The translations under genes were made by a program, and so were the position numbers. Source: Victivallis lenta (GTDB taxonomy: Bacteria; Verrucomicrobiota; Lentisphaeria; Victivallales; Victivallaceae). Taken from it: DNA of 64,000 bases. Within the stretch, counting starts at the first letter, position 1; each line of letters starts with the position of its first letter. The notes under the pieces were generated by a model. It ran no database searches. It was not told the origin of the DNA and was given only the letters and a program-made list of their open reading frames with translations. Below, one piece after another: positions 7,933 to 16,816 of the stretch. Location of the stretch: assembly GCF_009695545.1 (NCBI RefSeq), contig NZ_VUNS01000001.1:248001-312000 (forward strand), in the 5' to 3' direction.

Positions 7933-10179
7933 ATGAAGATAACAACCAATTCCGGCGTTCGGCCGAATCCCGAACTGCTGGCGCCGGCGGGCAGTCCCGC
8001 CTGCGCGTTGGCGGCGTTTGAGGCGGGGGCGGATGCGATTTACGCCGGACTGGCCAAATTCAACGCCCGCGAGCGCGGCGAAAATTTCACGCCGGAACGC
8101 ATGAGCCAGATCATCGCGCACGCCCACCGGCTCGGCCGGAAGGTCTACCTTACGCTGAATACGCTCGTCAAAGAGTCCGAGCTGCCCGAAGTGGCCGAAA
8201 CGCTCGCGATGCTCGAGGAGACGGGGCCCGATGCGCTGCTGGTCCAGGACCTCGGCATCATCCGCATGGCGCGCGAATATTTCCCGAAGCTCGTGCTGCA
8301 TGCCTCGACCCAGATGGGATTCCACAACTCAGCCGGACTCGAAGTCGCGGAAAAGCTCGGCGTAACCCGGGTCGTGCTCGAGCGGCAGATGACGCTCGAG
8401 GAGATCGCGGCGGTCCGCAGGTCGACGAAGCTCGAACTCGAGGTTTTCGTGCACGGCGCGCTCTGCGCCTCGCTTTCGGGAGCGTGCCTGTTCTCTTCGT
8501 ATCTCGGCGGTTACAGCGGCAACCGCGGCAAATGCAAACAGCCGTGCCGCCGACGCTATTTCGGCAAAGGGGGCAACGGTTTCTTCTTTTCACCGCAGGA
8601 CCTCTGCACGATCGAGCTGCTGCCGCAGCTGCGCGAACTCGGCATCGAATCGCTGAAGATCGAAGGGCGGCTGAAGCAGCCGGACTATGTGAAGCAGACG
8701 GTCGGCGCCTACCGGATGCTGCTCGACGCACCGCCGGACGAATTTGCGAAACGTCTCGGAGAGGCGCGCAACATGCTTTCGAAGGGGTGCGGCCGCAAAT
8801 GGTCGCTCGGCTTCTACACAAAGGAGTCCGGCGACACCTTGATTTCGCATGATTCGCTCGGCGCGGCGGGGCAGCTTTGCGGCTCCGTCAGCGAGCTGCG
8901 TGAGAACGGCTTCGGTTTCACGACCTCGAAACGGCTGTTTCTCGGCGACCGCGTGCGCGTCCAGCCGCAGTCCGGCGACGAAGGGCCGGCATTGACCGTC
9001 ACCCGGATGTTCGTCGACAACGAACCGGCCCGCAAGGCGCTGCCGGGACAGCGGGTGCTCGTGCTCTGCGACAAGCCGGTCGCGCCCGGCGGGCTCGTCT
9101 TCAAGATCGGCGAAAGCTTTGCGGATTACTCGAAGGAACTTGCGGCCCTGCCGCCGCCGCGCGAAAAGCTGAACCTCGCCTTGAAGCTCACGGCCTCAAA
9201 AATTGAAATCGAACTTACGAATGCGCCGTTCCCGCACTGGGAACGCGCCCTTTCGCTTCAGGCGGCCTCGTCGCGTCCGGTCACGGCGGAGACGCTCGAA
9301 AAGGAGTTCGCGGCGGCCGATTCGGAGCAGTTCGCGCTCGGCAGCTTCCGCTGCGAAATAGACGGCGGCTATTTTCTGCCGGCGAGTGAATTGAAATCGC
9401 TGCGCCGCGCCTTCTGGGACGAAGTGAAGAGCGTGCTCCGGCCCGGCAGCACCTTCCGGGAGTCCGCGGTCGGGCTGGAAAAGTTCCGCCGCGCCTATCT
9501 TGAGATGAAGCCGGCCTACACGCTGCCGGAGCACCTGACCGAAACCGTGGCGATGAAACCGAACGGCGCGGAGCCCGGCAACCGGAAGGCGATCCGCGCC
9601 TGCGGCGTTTTCGACTTCAACAAGCTGAGCAATGAAGCGATCCTGCCGGAGTTCTGTCCGGAGGAGAAGCTCGAGTCGGTGCGCCGGGCGGTCCGGAACG
9701 CGGCTGCCTCCGGCATCCGCCGCTTCCGGATCACCTCGCTCTACGCGCTCGCGCTGCTTGAGAAATATCGCGGGAACGAAATCATCGCCTCGCCGCCGCT
9801 GCCGGTCTGCAATTCGATGGCGGCGCTCGAACTTTCCCGCTTCGGCGTGACGCGGGCGACCGCGCACCTCGAACTCGAAAAGGAGTCGGTCGAAGCGCTG
9901 CGGGACAAATCGGTCCTGCCGGTCGAACTTTACCGCTACGGCCGGCCGGTTCTGCTCATCACCCGGGCGCGGATTCCGGCGGAAGGGGAGCTGCGGGACG
10001 CACGCGGCAACGGTTTTGTCATCCGCTTCGACAAGCGCAGCGGCCTCACCCGGCTCTACCCGCAGAAGATTCACTCCGTGCCGCGGCTGGCCGGAGTCTA
10101 CGATTATTACGATTTGCAAAACGCTCACTGGAACAGTCAGGAGACCGGCACGTTCAATTATGACGGCAGCTGGTTCTGA
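7933..10179 (+). CDS. Peptidase U32 family protein, RlhA/YdcP-like
   Basis: The 748-residue protein has the U32 catalytic-type core at residues about 10-300: ELLAPAGS, DAIYAGL, YLTLNTL, LVQDLGI, LHASTQM, and the signature ELEVFVHGALC with four nearby cysteines (C in HGALC, SGAC, KCKQPC), which ligand an iron-sulfur cluster in this superfamily. It continues as LKIEGRLKQPDY and long beta-rich domains, the layout of RlhA-type proteins, which hydroxylate C2501 of 23S rRNA; older annotation calls them collagenases. Length and the extra C-terminal domains fit the U32 plus DUF3656 group. I infer RNA hydroxylation rather than proteolysis. It has its own promoter; the MoxR gene follows 31 bp later. 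Confidence 0.85.
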   Translation: MKITTNSGVRPNPELLAPAGSPACALAAFEAGADAIYAGLAKFNARERGENFTPERMSQIIAHAHRLGRKVYLTLNTLVKESELPEVAETLAMLEETGPDALLVQDLGIIRMAREYFPKLVLHASTQMGFHNSAGLEVAEKLGVTRVVLERQMTLEEIAAVRRSTKLELEVFVHGALCASLSGACLFSSYLGGYSGNRGKCKQPCRRRYFGKGGNGFFFSPQDLCTIELLPQLRELGIESLKIEGRLKQPDYVKQTVGAYRMLLDAPPDEFAKRLGEARNMLSKGCGRKWSLGFYTKESGDTLISHDSLGAAGQLCGSVSELRENGFGFTTSKRLFLGDRVRVQPQSGDEGPALTVTRMFVDNEPARKALPGQRVLVLCDKPVAPGGLVFKIGESFADYSKELAALPPPREKLNLALKLTASKIEIELTNAPFPHWERALSLQAASSRPVTAETLEKEFAAADSEQFALGSFRCEIDGGYFLPASELKSLRRAFWDEVKSVLRPGSTFRESAVGLEKFRRAYLEMKPAYTLPEHLTETVAMKPNGAEPGNRKAIRACGVFDFNKLSNEAILPEFCPEEKLESVRRAVRNAAASGIRRFRITSLYALALLEKYRGNEIIASPPLPVCNSMAALELSRFGVTRATAHLELEKESVEALRDKSVLPVELYRYGRPVLLITRARIPAEGELRDARGNGFVIRFDKRSGLTRLYPQKIHSVPRLAGVYDYYDLQNAHWNSQETGTFNYDGSWF

Positions 10180-10210
10180 CGGGTTCCGCACAGGAAAGAG
10201 ACAAGACAAA

Positions 10211-11146
10211 ATGCCGACACCGATAGAAAAACTCGCAGTTGTTGAATCCGAGCTGAATCGGATCATCCGCGGCAAGGCCGATGTGATCCGCCATTTGCTG
10301 ACCGCCTTCGTGGCCGGCGGCAACATTCTGCTCGACGATGTGCCGGGCGTGGGCAAAACCACGCTGGCCAAGGCGCTCGCCCGGCTGGTCGACGCGAAGT
10401 TCAGCCGCATTCAGTTCACGCCGGACCTGCTGCCGGCCGACATCACCGGAACCTCGATCTACAACCCGAGCACGGGGCAGTTCCAGTTCCGGCCCGGCCC
10501 GGTCTTCACGAACATCCTGCTGGCGGACGAAATCAACCGCGCCTCGCCGCGCACCCAGTCGGCGCTGCTCGAGTGCATGTGCGAGCATCAGGTTTCGCCG
10601 GACGGGCAGAGCCGGATTCTCGAAGCGCCGTTCATGGTCATCGCAACCCAGAACCCGATCGAATATCAGGGGACCTACCCGCTGCCGGAGGCGCAGCTCG
10701 ACCGCTTCGCGATGCGCCTGACGCTCGGTTATCCGGATGAAGAAGCCGAACGCGAAATGCTCTACGACCGCCGTCACATCGACCCGCTCGAATCGCTGAA
10801 GCCCGAAATCAGCTGCCAGGAGGTGCTCGATCTGCAGGCGGACATGAAGAAGGTCGGCATGGAGGCGTCGGTCTCGGCCTATTTGCTCACCATTGTCCAA
10901 TCGACCCGCCGCGATGCGCGGCTGACGCTCGGGGCGAGTCCGCGCGCCGCGATCCGCCTGGCCGACTGTTCGCGCTCGCTGGCCCTGATCAGCGGCCGCG
11001 AATTCGTGCTGCCGGACGACGTCCGCGAACTTGCACCGCTCGTGCTGTCGCACCGTCTCGTGGTCGATGCCAAGACCCGCTATGCCGGTGTGTCGGCGCA
11101 GGAGATCGTTGCGGAAATCGTTCAAAGCGTCAAGGTTCCGCTTTAA
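10211..11146 (+). CDS. MoxR family AAA+ ATPase
   Basis: The 311-residue ATPase has Walker A at DDVPGVGKTTLAKALA, Walker B at ILLADEINRASPRTQSALLE, the sensor region VIATQNPIEYQGTYPLPEAQLDRF (residues about 145-168) and the C-terminal lid with LGASPRA. MoxR proteins act as chaperones that help insert cofactors or assemble complexes, usually beside a DUF58/VWA partner gene. No such partner follows here: the next gene, 166 bp on, is a ferredoxin. A GGAAAG ribosome site precedes the ATG at 10211. The family call is secure; its client is unknown. The gap 11147-11312 shows GC-rich stem-forming sequence but no clear gene. Confidence 0.93.
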   Translation: MPTPIEKLAVVESELNRIIRGKADVIRHLLTAFVAGGNILLDDVPGVGKTTLAKALARLVDAKFSRIQFTPDLLPADITGTSIYNPSTGQFQFRPGPVFTNILLADEINRASPRTQSALLECMCEHQVSPDGQSRILEAPFMVIATQNPIEYQGTYPLPEAQLDRFAMRLTLGYPDEEAEREMLYDRRHIDPLESLKPEISCQEVLDLQADMKKVGMEASVSAYLLTIVQSTRRDARLTLGASPRAAIRLADCSRSLALISGREFVLPDDVRELAPLVLSHRLVVDAKTRYAGVSAQEIVAEIVQSVKVPL

Positions 11147-11312
11147 AATAGAACCGTACACAAACCGCTTTCCGCCGGGGAGAACTCCCGAAAACGCATT
11201 GCTGCAACGGCAGATGCGCTCTCCGGCGGCGGCGGAATTCCCGGAACAGCGGCGCCGGAAGCTTTGCGCCGAAGGTGCATCCGCCGGCCGGAAGAGAGAG
11301 GAGAACAGATTC

Positions 11313-11546
11313 ATGAGTAAAAAAACCTTCGAGGTGCGGATCGCGCCCGATGAGTGCAAGGGGTGCGAACGGTGCGTCATCGCCTGTCCGCGCAGCGTAC
11401 TCAAAATGGGTGTGCAGTTAAACAGACTCGGAGTCCCGTTCGTGATTCGGACGGAGCAGGAGTGCATCGGCTGCGGCGGTTGTTTTCTGACCTGCCCCGA
11501 GCCCGGTGCCATCACCGTCGTTCAGATCGAAAGCGCGGAGGCATGA
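11313..11546 (+). CDS. 4Fe-4S ferredoxin subunit of 2-oxoacid:ferredoxin oxidoreductase
   Basis: This 77-residue protein has two 4Fe-4S motifs, [13 protein letters not shown] and [13 protein letters not shown]. It is the delta-type electron carrier subunit of the 2-oxoacid oxidoreductase encoded by the next two genes. The ribosome site GAGAGGAGA lies just before the ATG. Its stop codon overlaps the start of the alpha subunit (ATGATG), so translation is coupled. An isolated ferredoxin is unlikely given this context. Confidence 0.93.
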   Translation: MSKKTFEVRIAPDECKGCERCVIACPRSVLKMGVQLNRLGVPFVIRTEQECIGCGGCFLTCPEPGAITVVQIESAEA

Positions 11547-12610
11547 TGGACTACACGAATCGAATGCTGCTGAAGGGCAACGAAGCCGTGGTCTACGGCG
11601 CGCTGCTCGCCGGATGCGAATGCTTCTTCGGCTACCCGATCACGCCGGCCAGCGAAATCGCCCACACCGCGGCGCGCTGTTTCCCGAAGCTCGGGCGCAC
11701 GTTCCTGCAGGCGGAGTGCGAGATCGCCGCGATCAACATGGTCATGGGCGCCGCCGCGAACGGCCGCCGCGCGATGACCGCGAGTTCGGGGCTCGGAATC
11801 AGCCTGAAGCAGGAGGGAATCAGCTATCTCTCCGGCAGCGAACTGCCCGCACTCGTGGTGGATATCATGCGCGGCGGCCCCGGGCTCGGCAACATCGGGC
11901 CGGAGCAGTCCGACTACAATCAGGTCGTCAAAGGCGGCGGGCACGGCAGTTACCGCTGCATCGTGCTCGCGCCGGCCTCGGCGCAGGAGATGTGCGACTT
12001 CCCGCGCCTCGCCTTCGAGCTGGCCGAAAAATACCGCATCGTCGTCTATCTGCTGACAGACGGCGTGATCGGCCAGACCATGGAGACGGTCACGCTGCCG
12101 GAGCCGCTGCCCGGCCGGGCGCCGATTCCGGAGTGGGCGCTCGACGTCACGAAGCCGCGCACGAACATGATCAGCTCGATTTTCCTCGAGCACGACGACC
12201 TTGAAGCCGTGAACCGGAAACTGCAGGCGAAATATGCCGCGATCCGCAGCGCCGAACAGCGCAGCGAGGAGTACAGAACCGAAGACGCCGAAGTCGTCCT
12301 GATCGGCTACGGCATCTCGGGGCGGCTCTGCCGCTCGGCGGTCGACGAGCTGCGTGCGAAGGGGATCAAAGCCGGGCTGCTGCGCCCGGTCACGCTCTGG
12401 CCGTTCCCGGTTGACGCGATCCGCAAGCAGACGCAGGCAAAGGAGTTCATCGCAGTCGAAATGAGCGACGGGCAGATGATCGACGACGTAAAGCTCGCGA
12501 TCAGCTGCGACCGGCCGGTTCACCTGATCAACCGCATGGGCGGCAACATTGCGACCATCGACGAAATCGTGGCGCGGACCATCGCGGCCATCGGCGCGAA
12601 GGAGGCATGA
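11543..12610 (+). CDS. 2-oxoacid:ferredoxin oxidoreductase, alpha subunit (KorA/VorB type)
   Basis: The 355-residue alpha subunit carries the pyrimidine-binding domain of thiamine-dependent oxidoreductases: [28 protein letters not shown], a conserved Glu in [15 protein letters not shown], and [18 protein letters not shown]. The C-terminal part [17 protein letters not shown] matches the transketolase C-terminal-like domain. The complex oxidises a 2-oxoacid (2-oxoglutarate or branched-chain oxoacid) to the acyl-CoA and reduces ferredoxin. Which substrate is used cannot be read from the sequence. It overlaps the ferredoxin gene by 4 bp upstream and the beta-gamma gene by 4 bp downstream (ATGA). 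An alternative ATG is at 11546, one codon later. Confidence 0.92.
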   Translation: MMDYTNRMLLKGNEAVVYGALLAGCECFFGYPITPASEIAHTAARCFPKLGRTFLQAECEIAAINMVMGAAANGRRAMTASSGLGISLKQEGISYLSGSELPALVVDIMRGGPGLGNIGPEQSDYNQVVKGGGHGSYRCIVLAPASAQEMCDFPRLAFELAEKYRIVVYLLTDGVIGQTMETVTLPEPLPGRAPIPEWALDVTKPRTNMISSIFLEHDDLEAVNRKLQAKYAAIRSAEQRSEEYRTEDAEVVLIGYGISGRLCRSAVDELRAKGIKAGLLRPVTLWPFPVDAIRKQTQAKEFIAVEMSDGQMIDDVKLAISCDRPVHLINRMGGNIATIDEIVARTIAAIGAKEA

Positions 12611-14091
12611 GCATCATGAGCGAAAAAGTACTTTACGGCCGTTCCAACGGCTTTTTCCCGAGCTTCGAACGCCGTCCGGGGCCGGTCAAGACGAATATGC
12701 ACTACTGCCCCGGCTGCGGCCACGGCATCCTGCACAAGCTCATCGCCGAGGCGATCGAGGATTTCGGAATCAAGGACAAGACGATCATCATCGCGCCGGT
12801 CGGCTGCGCCGTGTTCAGCTACTACTATTTCGACTGCTTCGGCATCTCGGCGCCGCACGGACGCGCTCCGGCGGTCGGAACCGGGCTCGCGCGGGCGAAT
12901 CCCGACAACCTCGTGATCTCGTACCAGGGGGACGGCGACCTTGCCTCGATCGGTTTCAACCACATCCTGCAGGCCGCGAACCGCGGCGAAAACATGGCGG
13001 TGTTCTTCGTGAACAACGCGATCTACGGCATGACCGGCGGGCAGATGGCGCCGACCACACTGCCGGGCCAGAAGACCCAGACCAGTCCGCTGGGGCGCAG
13101 CGTCACAAGCGAGGGGTATCCGCTGAAGGTCTCCGAAACGGTCGCGGCGCTCGACGCGCCGGTTTACGTCGAACGCTGCGCGCTGTCGACGGTGCAGAAG
13201 ATCCGCAAGGCGCGGCTCGCGATCCGCAAGGCGCTGACCAACAGCATCGAGCGGAAGGGGTTCTCGCTGGTCGAACTGCTCTCCGGCTGCCCGGTCAACC
13301 TGAAAATGGGCGCGCGGGAGATGAACGAATTCCTCGACAACCAGATGAGCCGCTATTTTCCGCTCGGCGTCTACAAGGATGCCGCCGAAAGCCGCGACCC
13401 GATCTCGAGGCCGGAGGGCATCTACGAGCCGACGGCGGTGCGCGAGCTGCTGTATCCGGTCCGGGTGGCGGACGGAGTCAGCGAATCGTTCCGCAACCCG
13501 TCGCGCATCTTCCAGTCCGAGCGGCGGATCAAGCTCTGCGGCTCGGGCGGACAGGGGGTGCTGAGTCTCGGTTACATGCTCGCCACGATGGGCAAGCTGC
13601 GGAACTTCAACGTCTCGTGGCTGCCGAGCTACGGCCCGGAGATGCGCGGCGGAACCGCGAACTGCTCGGTCGTGCTGAGCCGGAATCCGATCGGTTCCCC
13701 GGTGGTCGACAAGGAGTGCAACCTTCTGATCGCGCTGAACCAGCCCGCGCTCGAAAAGTACCTGCCGACGCTGAAGCGGAACGGCATCCTGCTCTACGAC
13801 GAGTCGAACGGCAGCTGCCCGGAAGAGGTGCAGGAGCGGGTCATCTACACGCTGCCGGCCTCGGATCTCGCCAAACAGCTCGGCGACCTGAAGTATGCGA
13901 ATTCGGTGCTGCTCGGGGCCGTGGCGGTCATGATGTGCGACCTGTTCCTCGACGACGAGGACAAGGCCGATTTCGACCGGGTCTTCGAGGAGGCGATCAT
14001 GGACTGCTTCCACGAGAAGGAGCACGTGGTCAAGAACAACATCAAGGCGTTCTACATCGGCAAAGCCAATGCGAGGCGCATCCGCAACTGA
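12607..14091 (+). CDS. 2-oxoacid:ferredoxin oxidoreductase, fused beta (TPP) and gamma subunits
   Basis: The first 250 residues are the thiamine-diphosphate-binding beta subunit: [24 protein letters not shown], the TPP motif [15 protein letters not shown] and [16 protein letters not shown]. From about residue 305 the chain continues as the gamma subunit, with [18 protein letters not shown] and [16 protein letters not shown]. These are usually separate genes in KorABCD/VorABC complexes; here they are one 494-residue chain, with a short linker at about 255-300. It is the last gene of the ferredoxin-alpha-beta/gamma operon and is followed by a strong terminator. Fusion of these two subunits is known in some anaerobes. 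Confidence 0.92.
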   Translation: MSIMSEKVLYGRSNGFFPSFERRPGPVKTNMHYCPGCGHGILHKLIAEAIEDFGIKDKTIIIAPVGCAVFSYYYFDCFGISAPHGRAPAVGTGLARANPDNLVISYQGDGDLASIGFNHILQAANRGENMAVFFVNNAIYGMTGGQMAPTTLPGQKTQTSPLGRSVTSEGYPLKVSETVAALDAPVYVERCALSTVQKIRKARLAIRKALTNSIERKGFSLVELLSGCPVNLKMGAREMNEFLDNQMSRYFPLGVYKDAAESRDPISRPEGIYEPTAVRELLYPVRVADGVSESFRNPSRIFQSERRIKLCGSGGQGVLSLGYMLATMGKLRNFNVSWLPSYGPEMRGGTANCSVVLSRNPIGSPVVDKECNLLIALNQPALEKYLPTLKRNGILLYDESNGSCPEEVQERVIYTLPASDLAKQLGDLKYANSVLLGAVAVMMCDLFLDDEDKADFDRVFEEAIMDCFHEKEHVVKNNIKAFYIGKANARRIRN

Positions 14092-14102
14092 GCGACGCCG
14101 GG

Positions 14103-14132
14103 GCGGGAGGAGTTTTTCCTCCCGCTTTTTTT
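14103..14132 (+). terminator. Rho-independent terminator of the oxidoreductase operon
   Basis: An 8-bp GC-rich stem GCGGGAGG (14103-14110) pairs with CCTCCCGC (14118-14125) around a 7-base loop, followed by seven T residues. Confidence 0.9.
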
Positions 14133-14239
14133 CGCAAAAAAATAAAAAAAACGATAAGAGCGGGCGGCATTCACACGTCATAACAGCAGAATGTCTCCGG
14201 AACGGCGGAACATTTGATGAAACAGGAGGGAATGGACCC

Positions 14240-14557
14240 ATGTTTATTCTGACTTTGCTGATCGCCATTATTCTCCAGGCCGGCATCGCATTCTGCGTCT
14301 TTTTCTTCGGGTCGAAGCTGACCCGGCAGCCATTGACATGGGGCGAATCGCTGACGGTGGCGCTGGTCATGTCAGCTTGCTCGATTCTCCTTTCGTTCGC
14401 GGGAATCCTGGGGCTGGCGGGAACGGCCTTCGTCACCCTTTCACTGCTGATCAAATGGTGCGACTGCGAGGTCAGCCCGAGCCTCCTGCTGATGCTCGGC
14501 GCGATGTTCGCTCCGTTTTTCATCCATTTGGCGCTGCGTTCCTGCATCGCCGGCTGA
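14240..14557 (+). CDS. Small membrane protein, three predicted helices (cluster member 1)
   Basis: This 105-residue protein is almost wholly hydrophobic, with helices at about 3-22, 36-60 and 76-98 and a cytosolic loop SKLTRQPLTWGES. The segment LSLLIKWCDCEVSPSLLL recurs in modified form in the gene at 14655 (LSLLIKKYDCDVVPSLLM), so the two are paralogues. Its function is not recognised. The start at 14240 follows AGGAGGG at 14223-14229 at a somewhat long distance. Four such genes lie in a row in the same direction, suggesting a small duplicated family. Confidence 0.65.
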   Translation: MFILTLLIAIILQAGIAFCVFFFGSKLTRQPLTWGESLTVALVMSACSILLSFAGILGLAGTAFVTLSLLIKWCDCEVSPSLLLMLGAMFAPFFIHLALRSCIAG

Positions 14558-14577
14558 GGTCAGCTCCGGGAGAATTC

Positions 14578-14658
14578 ATGAAGTGCCATCACCGCGAACC
14601 GCATGACCAGCAGGCCCGCCGGAAAAGGGGATCGGGCCGGGAGGACAACCGAAAATGA
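14578..14658 (+). CDS. Possible 26-aa basic leader peptide
   Basis: A short frame with a good ribosome site (CGGGAG, 6 bases before ATG) encodes a very basic, His-rich peptide starting MKCHHREPHD. Its stop overlaps the ATG of the membrane protein at 14655 (ATGA), the arrangement expected for translational coupling. It may only serve to deliver ribosomes to the next start. There is no homology evidence. Confidence 0.3.
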   Translation: MKCHHREPHDQQARRKRGSGREDNRK

Positions 14659-15035
14659 ATCCGTTCCCTCTGCTTGTTCAAAGTGGTCTTACTCCCCTCT
14701 ATCTGCTGATTCTGTACGGCGTCATCAGTTTCCCGCTTTTCTTTTTCGGTTCACTGCGGACGGAGCGGCCGCTTTCGTGGAAGGAAGCGCTGGCGGCGGC
14801 GGCCCTGCTCGCCTTCCTGGTGATGCTTTTTTCCATTTTTCATTCCAGTTCCATCTATCTCCGATCACATTATTACCGGATTCAGTTTGCCGGAATCATC
14901 CTCCCGGCTTACGCAGTCCTGTCGCTGCTGATCAAAAAATACGATTGCGACGTGGTCCCGAGCCTGCTGATGGTGCTCGGCGGGCTTTTCCTGCCTTTGC
15001 TGATCCTGATGTGGCTCATATCGCTGTTTCATTAA
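14655..15035 (+). CDS. Small membrane protein (cluster member 2, paralogue of member 1)
   Basis: This 126-residue hydrophobic protein has about four helices. The charged loop GSLRTERPLSWKEAL matches GSKLTRQPLTWGESL of the gene at 14240, and LSLLIKKYDCDVVPSLLMVLG matches its last helix (paired residues about 92-112). This is direct evidence of duplication. It starts in a 4-bp overlap with the small frame at 14578. The function is unknown. Confidence 0.65.
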   Translation: MNPFPLLVQSGLTPLYLLILYGVISFPLFFFGSLRTERPLSWKEALAAAALLAFLVMLFSIFHSSSIYLRSHYYRIQFAGIILPAYAVLSLLIKKYDCDVVPSLLMVLGGLFLPLLILMWLISLFH

Positions 15036-15053
15036 CATTTGGAGGATATTCGC

Positions 15054-15146
15054 ATGACCGCCCCATTGTCTCCGGCCGCCTCTCCCGCTTACACCGAAAC
15101 CGCGTTCCGCTTCGCCCCGGAATCCACTTCTCATAGCCGGAGCTGA
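15054..15146 (+). CDS. Possible 30-aa small protein
   Basis: A short frame preceded by a strong ribosome site (TTGGAGGA, 8 bases before ATG) encodes MTAPLSPAAS and a Ser/Pro-rich remainder. It ends 4 bp before the next ATG (15151). The strong site with no other start in range is the main support; it could be a leader that couples translation to the next gene. Confidence 0.35.
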   Translation: MTAPLSPAASPAYTETAFRFAPESTSHSRS

Positions 15147-15150
15147 CAGG

Positions 15151-15486
15151 ATGCGGGAATTCACCAGTTCGATCATGTTGCTGTTTTACCTGACCGCCTT
15201 CTTCGGAGCGTCGTTCGCCGCCGGCGCGTTCCTGCTGCGCCGCTGCGGGAAAAAATTCAATCTGGAATTGAGCCGGAAACGGGTGCTGCTTCTCTCCGGC
15301 ACGGGGATTCTCGGTCACCTGATTCCGCACACCTTCGGCGTCATCGGTGTGCTGCTGCTCCTTCTGCTGCTGACAAAATGGTGCAAGATCAGGTTCCGGC
15401 CGGCGCTGATACTGACCGCCGCGGTCTGGGCAGTTCAGTATGCGCTGTTCTGGATCGTCTATTTTCTTCTTTTTTATCGTCGCTGA
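15151..15486 (+). CDS. Small membrane protein (cluster member 3)
   Basis: This 111-residue protein has helices at about 7-30, 47-73 and 82-107. The segment LLTKWCKIRFRPALILTAA echoes LLIKWCDCEVSPSLLLMLG of member 1, so it is probably a diverged paralogue. A ribosome site AGG lies in the 4-bp gap after the small frame at 15054. The function is unknown. Confidence 0.6.
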   Translation: MREFTSSIMLLFYLTAFFGASFAAGAFLLRRCGKKFNLELSRKRVLLLSGTGILGHLIPHTFGVIGVLLLLLLLTKWCKIRFRPALILTAAVWAVQYALFWIVYFLLFYRR

Positions 15487-15505
15487 ACAGAGGGAGAATC
15501 TCTTC

Positions 15506-15931
15506 ATGGCCGCACTGTTCTCCGGTCCGGGAGTATCACCGACAGTTCTGCAGCTTTCGCTGTTCGCAATCCGGCTCCTGTTCGGGTTTGCCTGCCTGCA
15601 TGAATCCACCCGGAAATGCGAAAATCCGCTTTCCGCCGGAGCGGCATTTCTCATCGCCCTGATTTTTGCCGCATTCCTTCTCATGATCCCGATGTTCTAC
15701 GGCCTTCTGATCGCCCTCACACTCGGAACCATGTTTCTTGTCCGCTGGTGTCAGCTCGGGCTTTTCATCAGCATCGCAATACTATGGACGATCTACATCG
15801 GCTCCTGGGCAATTTATCTTTTTATCCGGGAAACTTCTCCGGGCCTGACCGCCGTTATCGGAATTGCCCTGGCCGCCGTCTATTCGGGGCTGCTCTATCT
15901 CTTTCGGCAACGGGAACGATCAGAGCAGTGA
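15506..15931 (+). CDS. Small membrane protein (cluster member 4)
   Basis: This 141-residue protein has about five hydrophobic helices. GTMFLVRWCQLGLFISIAIL again shows the hydrophobic-RWC-hydrophobic pattern of the other three, suggesting the same family. I choose ATG 15506 over an upstream frame extension because AGAGGGAG lies just before it and the preceding gene ends at 15486. It overlaps the convergent transporter gene tail to tail by 12 bp. The function is unknown. Confidence 0.6.
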   Translation: MAALFSGPGVSPTVLQLSLFAIRLLFGFACLHESTRKCENPLSAGAAFLIALIFAAFLLMIPMFYGLLIALTLGTMFLVRWCQLGLFISIAILWTIYIGSWAIYLFIRETSPGLTAVIGIALAAVYSGLLYLFRQRERSEQ

Positions 15932-16816
15932 AACCAGGACAAGCCCGAGAATGACCATGCCGATGCCGCAGAGCTTGACCGGGTAGCGCGGTTCGCGCAG
16001 CAGGAAGATCCCGGCCAGCACGCCGAACGGCAGGCTCAACTGCCGGAACGCCTGAATATAGCTGACGTTGCTCACGAAACGCATCGAAAGCAGGATCAGG
16101 ACGTAACAGCCCGACGCGCAGAGCCCGCAAAGCGGCGGGTAAACCGATTTCAGGAACAGCTGCCGGAACGCAACCCGCTCACGCGGCCGGCTCCGCACAT
16201 AAAAGCCGAGCCCGATCACAATCATCGACTCGATGCCGAACAGATAAGCGCCGCTCTGGAACAACGCAGCCCCGACCTGATTTTCCAGGTACGGAACCGC
16301 CATGCTGTCGAAAACCGTGTATCCGGTGGTTCCGGCGGCGGCAATCAGAATCGCGGCGACGGCCGGGGAAAGATAGCTCTTCAGCCGGAATTCGCGCAGG
16401 CTCCGGAGCGGCAGCAGCAGGCAGCCGACCGAAATGACCAGCATACCGAAAAGCGCTCCCGCACCGGGCGCCCTGCCGAGCCCGAACAGCAGCGTGACCG
16501 CCGCAGTCATCAGCACAGGCAGCGCCCGCGCCAGCGGGTAAGCCATCGAAATGTCGCTGCGGCTGTAAGCCCGGAAAAGCCCGAGGAAATAGATGCACTC
16601 GCACATCCCGCTCGCCAGAAAGCAGAGCCAGAAGCGCCACGGCAGGGCCGCAGCATCCAATCCCGAAAACAGCAGCATCGGAAAACAGAGCAGCACGGAG
16701 GTCATCGAAGCGAGCATGTAAAAAGCGGCCGACGGCCGTTTGCTCTTCGAAATGAAATTCCAGCTCGCATGCAGGATCGATGCGCCGAACACCAGAAAAA
16801 ACGCGGTCCAGGTCAT
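15920..16816 (-). CDS. EamA/DMT family transporter
   Basis: This 298-residue protein has about ten membrane helices in two repeats, typical of the drug/metabolite transporter (EamA) family. Motifs are ILHASWNFISKSKRPS near the start, CECIYFLGLFRAYSRSDISMAYPLARALPVL in the first repeat (residues about 72-102) and YIQAFRQLSLPFGVLAGIFLLRE in the second (about 250-272). The substrate cannot be predicted. The ATG at 16816 overlaps the dus stop by 4 bp, making it the last gene of the purL-sigma-dus operon. An upstream extension to 16870 lies inside dus and is rejected. Confidence 0.8.
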   Translation of the reverse strand: MTWTAFFLVFGASILHASWNFISKSKRPSAAFYMLASMTSVLLCFPMLLFSGLDAAALPWRFWLCFLASGMCECIYFLGLFRAYSRSDISMAYPLARALPVLMTAAVTLLFGLGRAPGAGALFGMLVISVGCLLLPLRSLREFRLKSYLSPAVAAILIAAAGTTGYTVFDSMAVPYLENQVGAALFQSGAYLFGIESMIVIGLGFYVRSRPRERVAFRQLFLKSVYPPLCGLCASGCYVLILLSMRFVSNVSYIQAFRQLSLPFGVLAGIFLLREPRYPVKLCGIGMVILGLVLVSLL

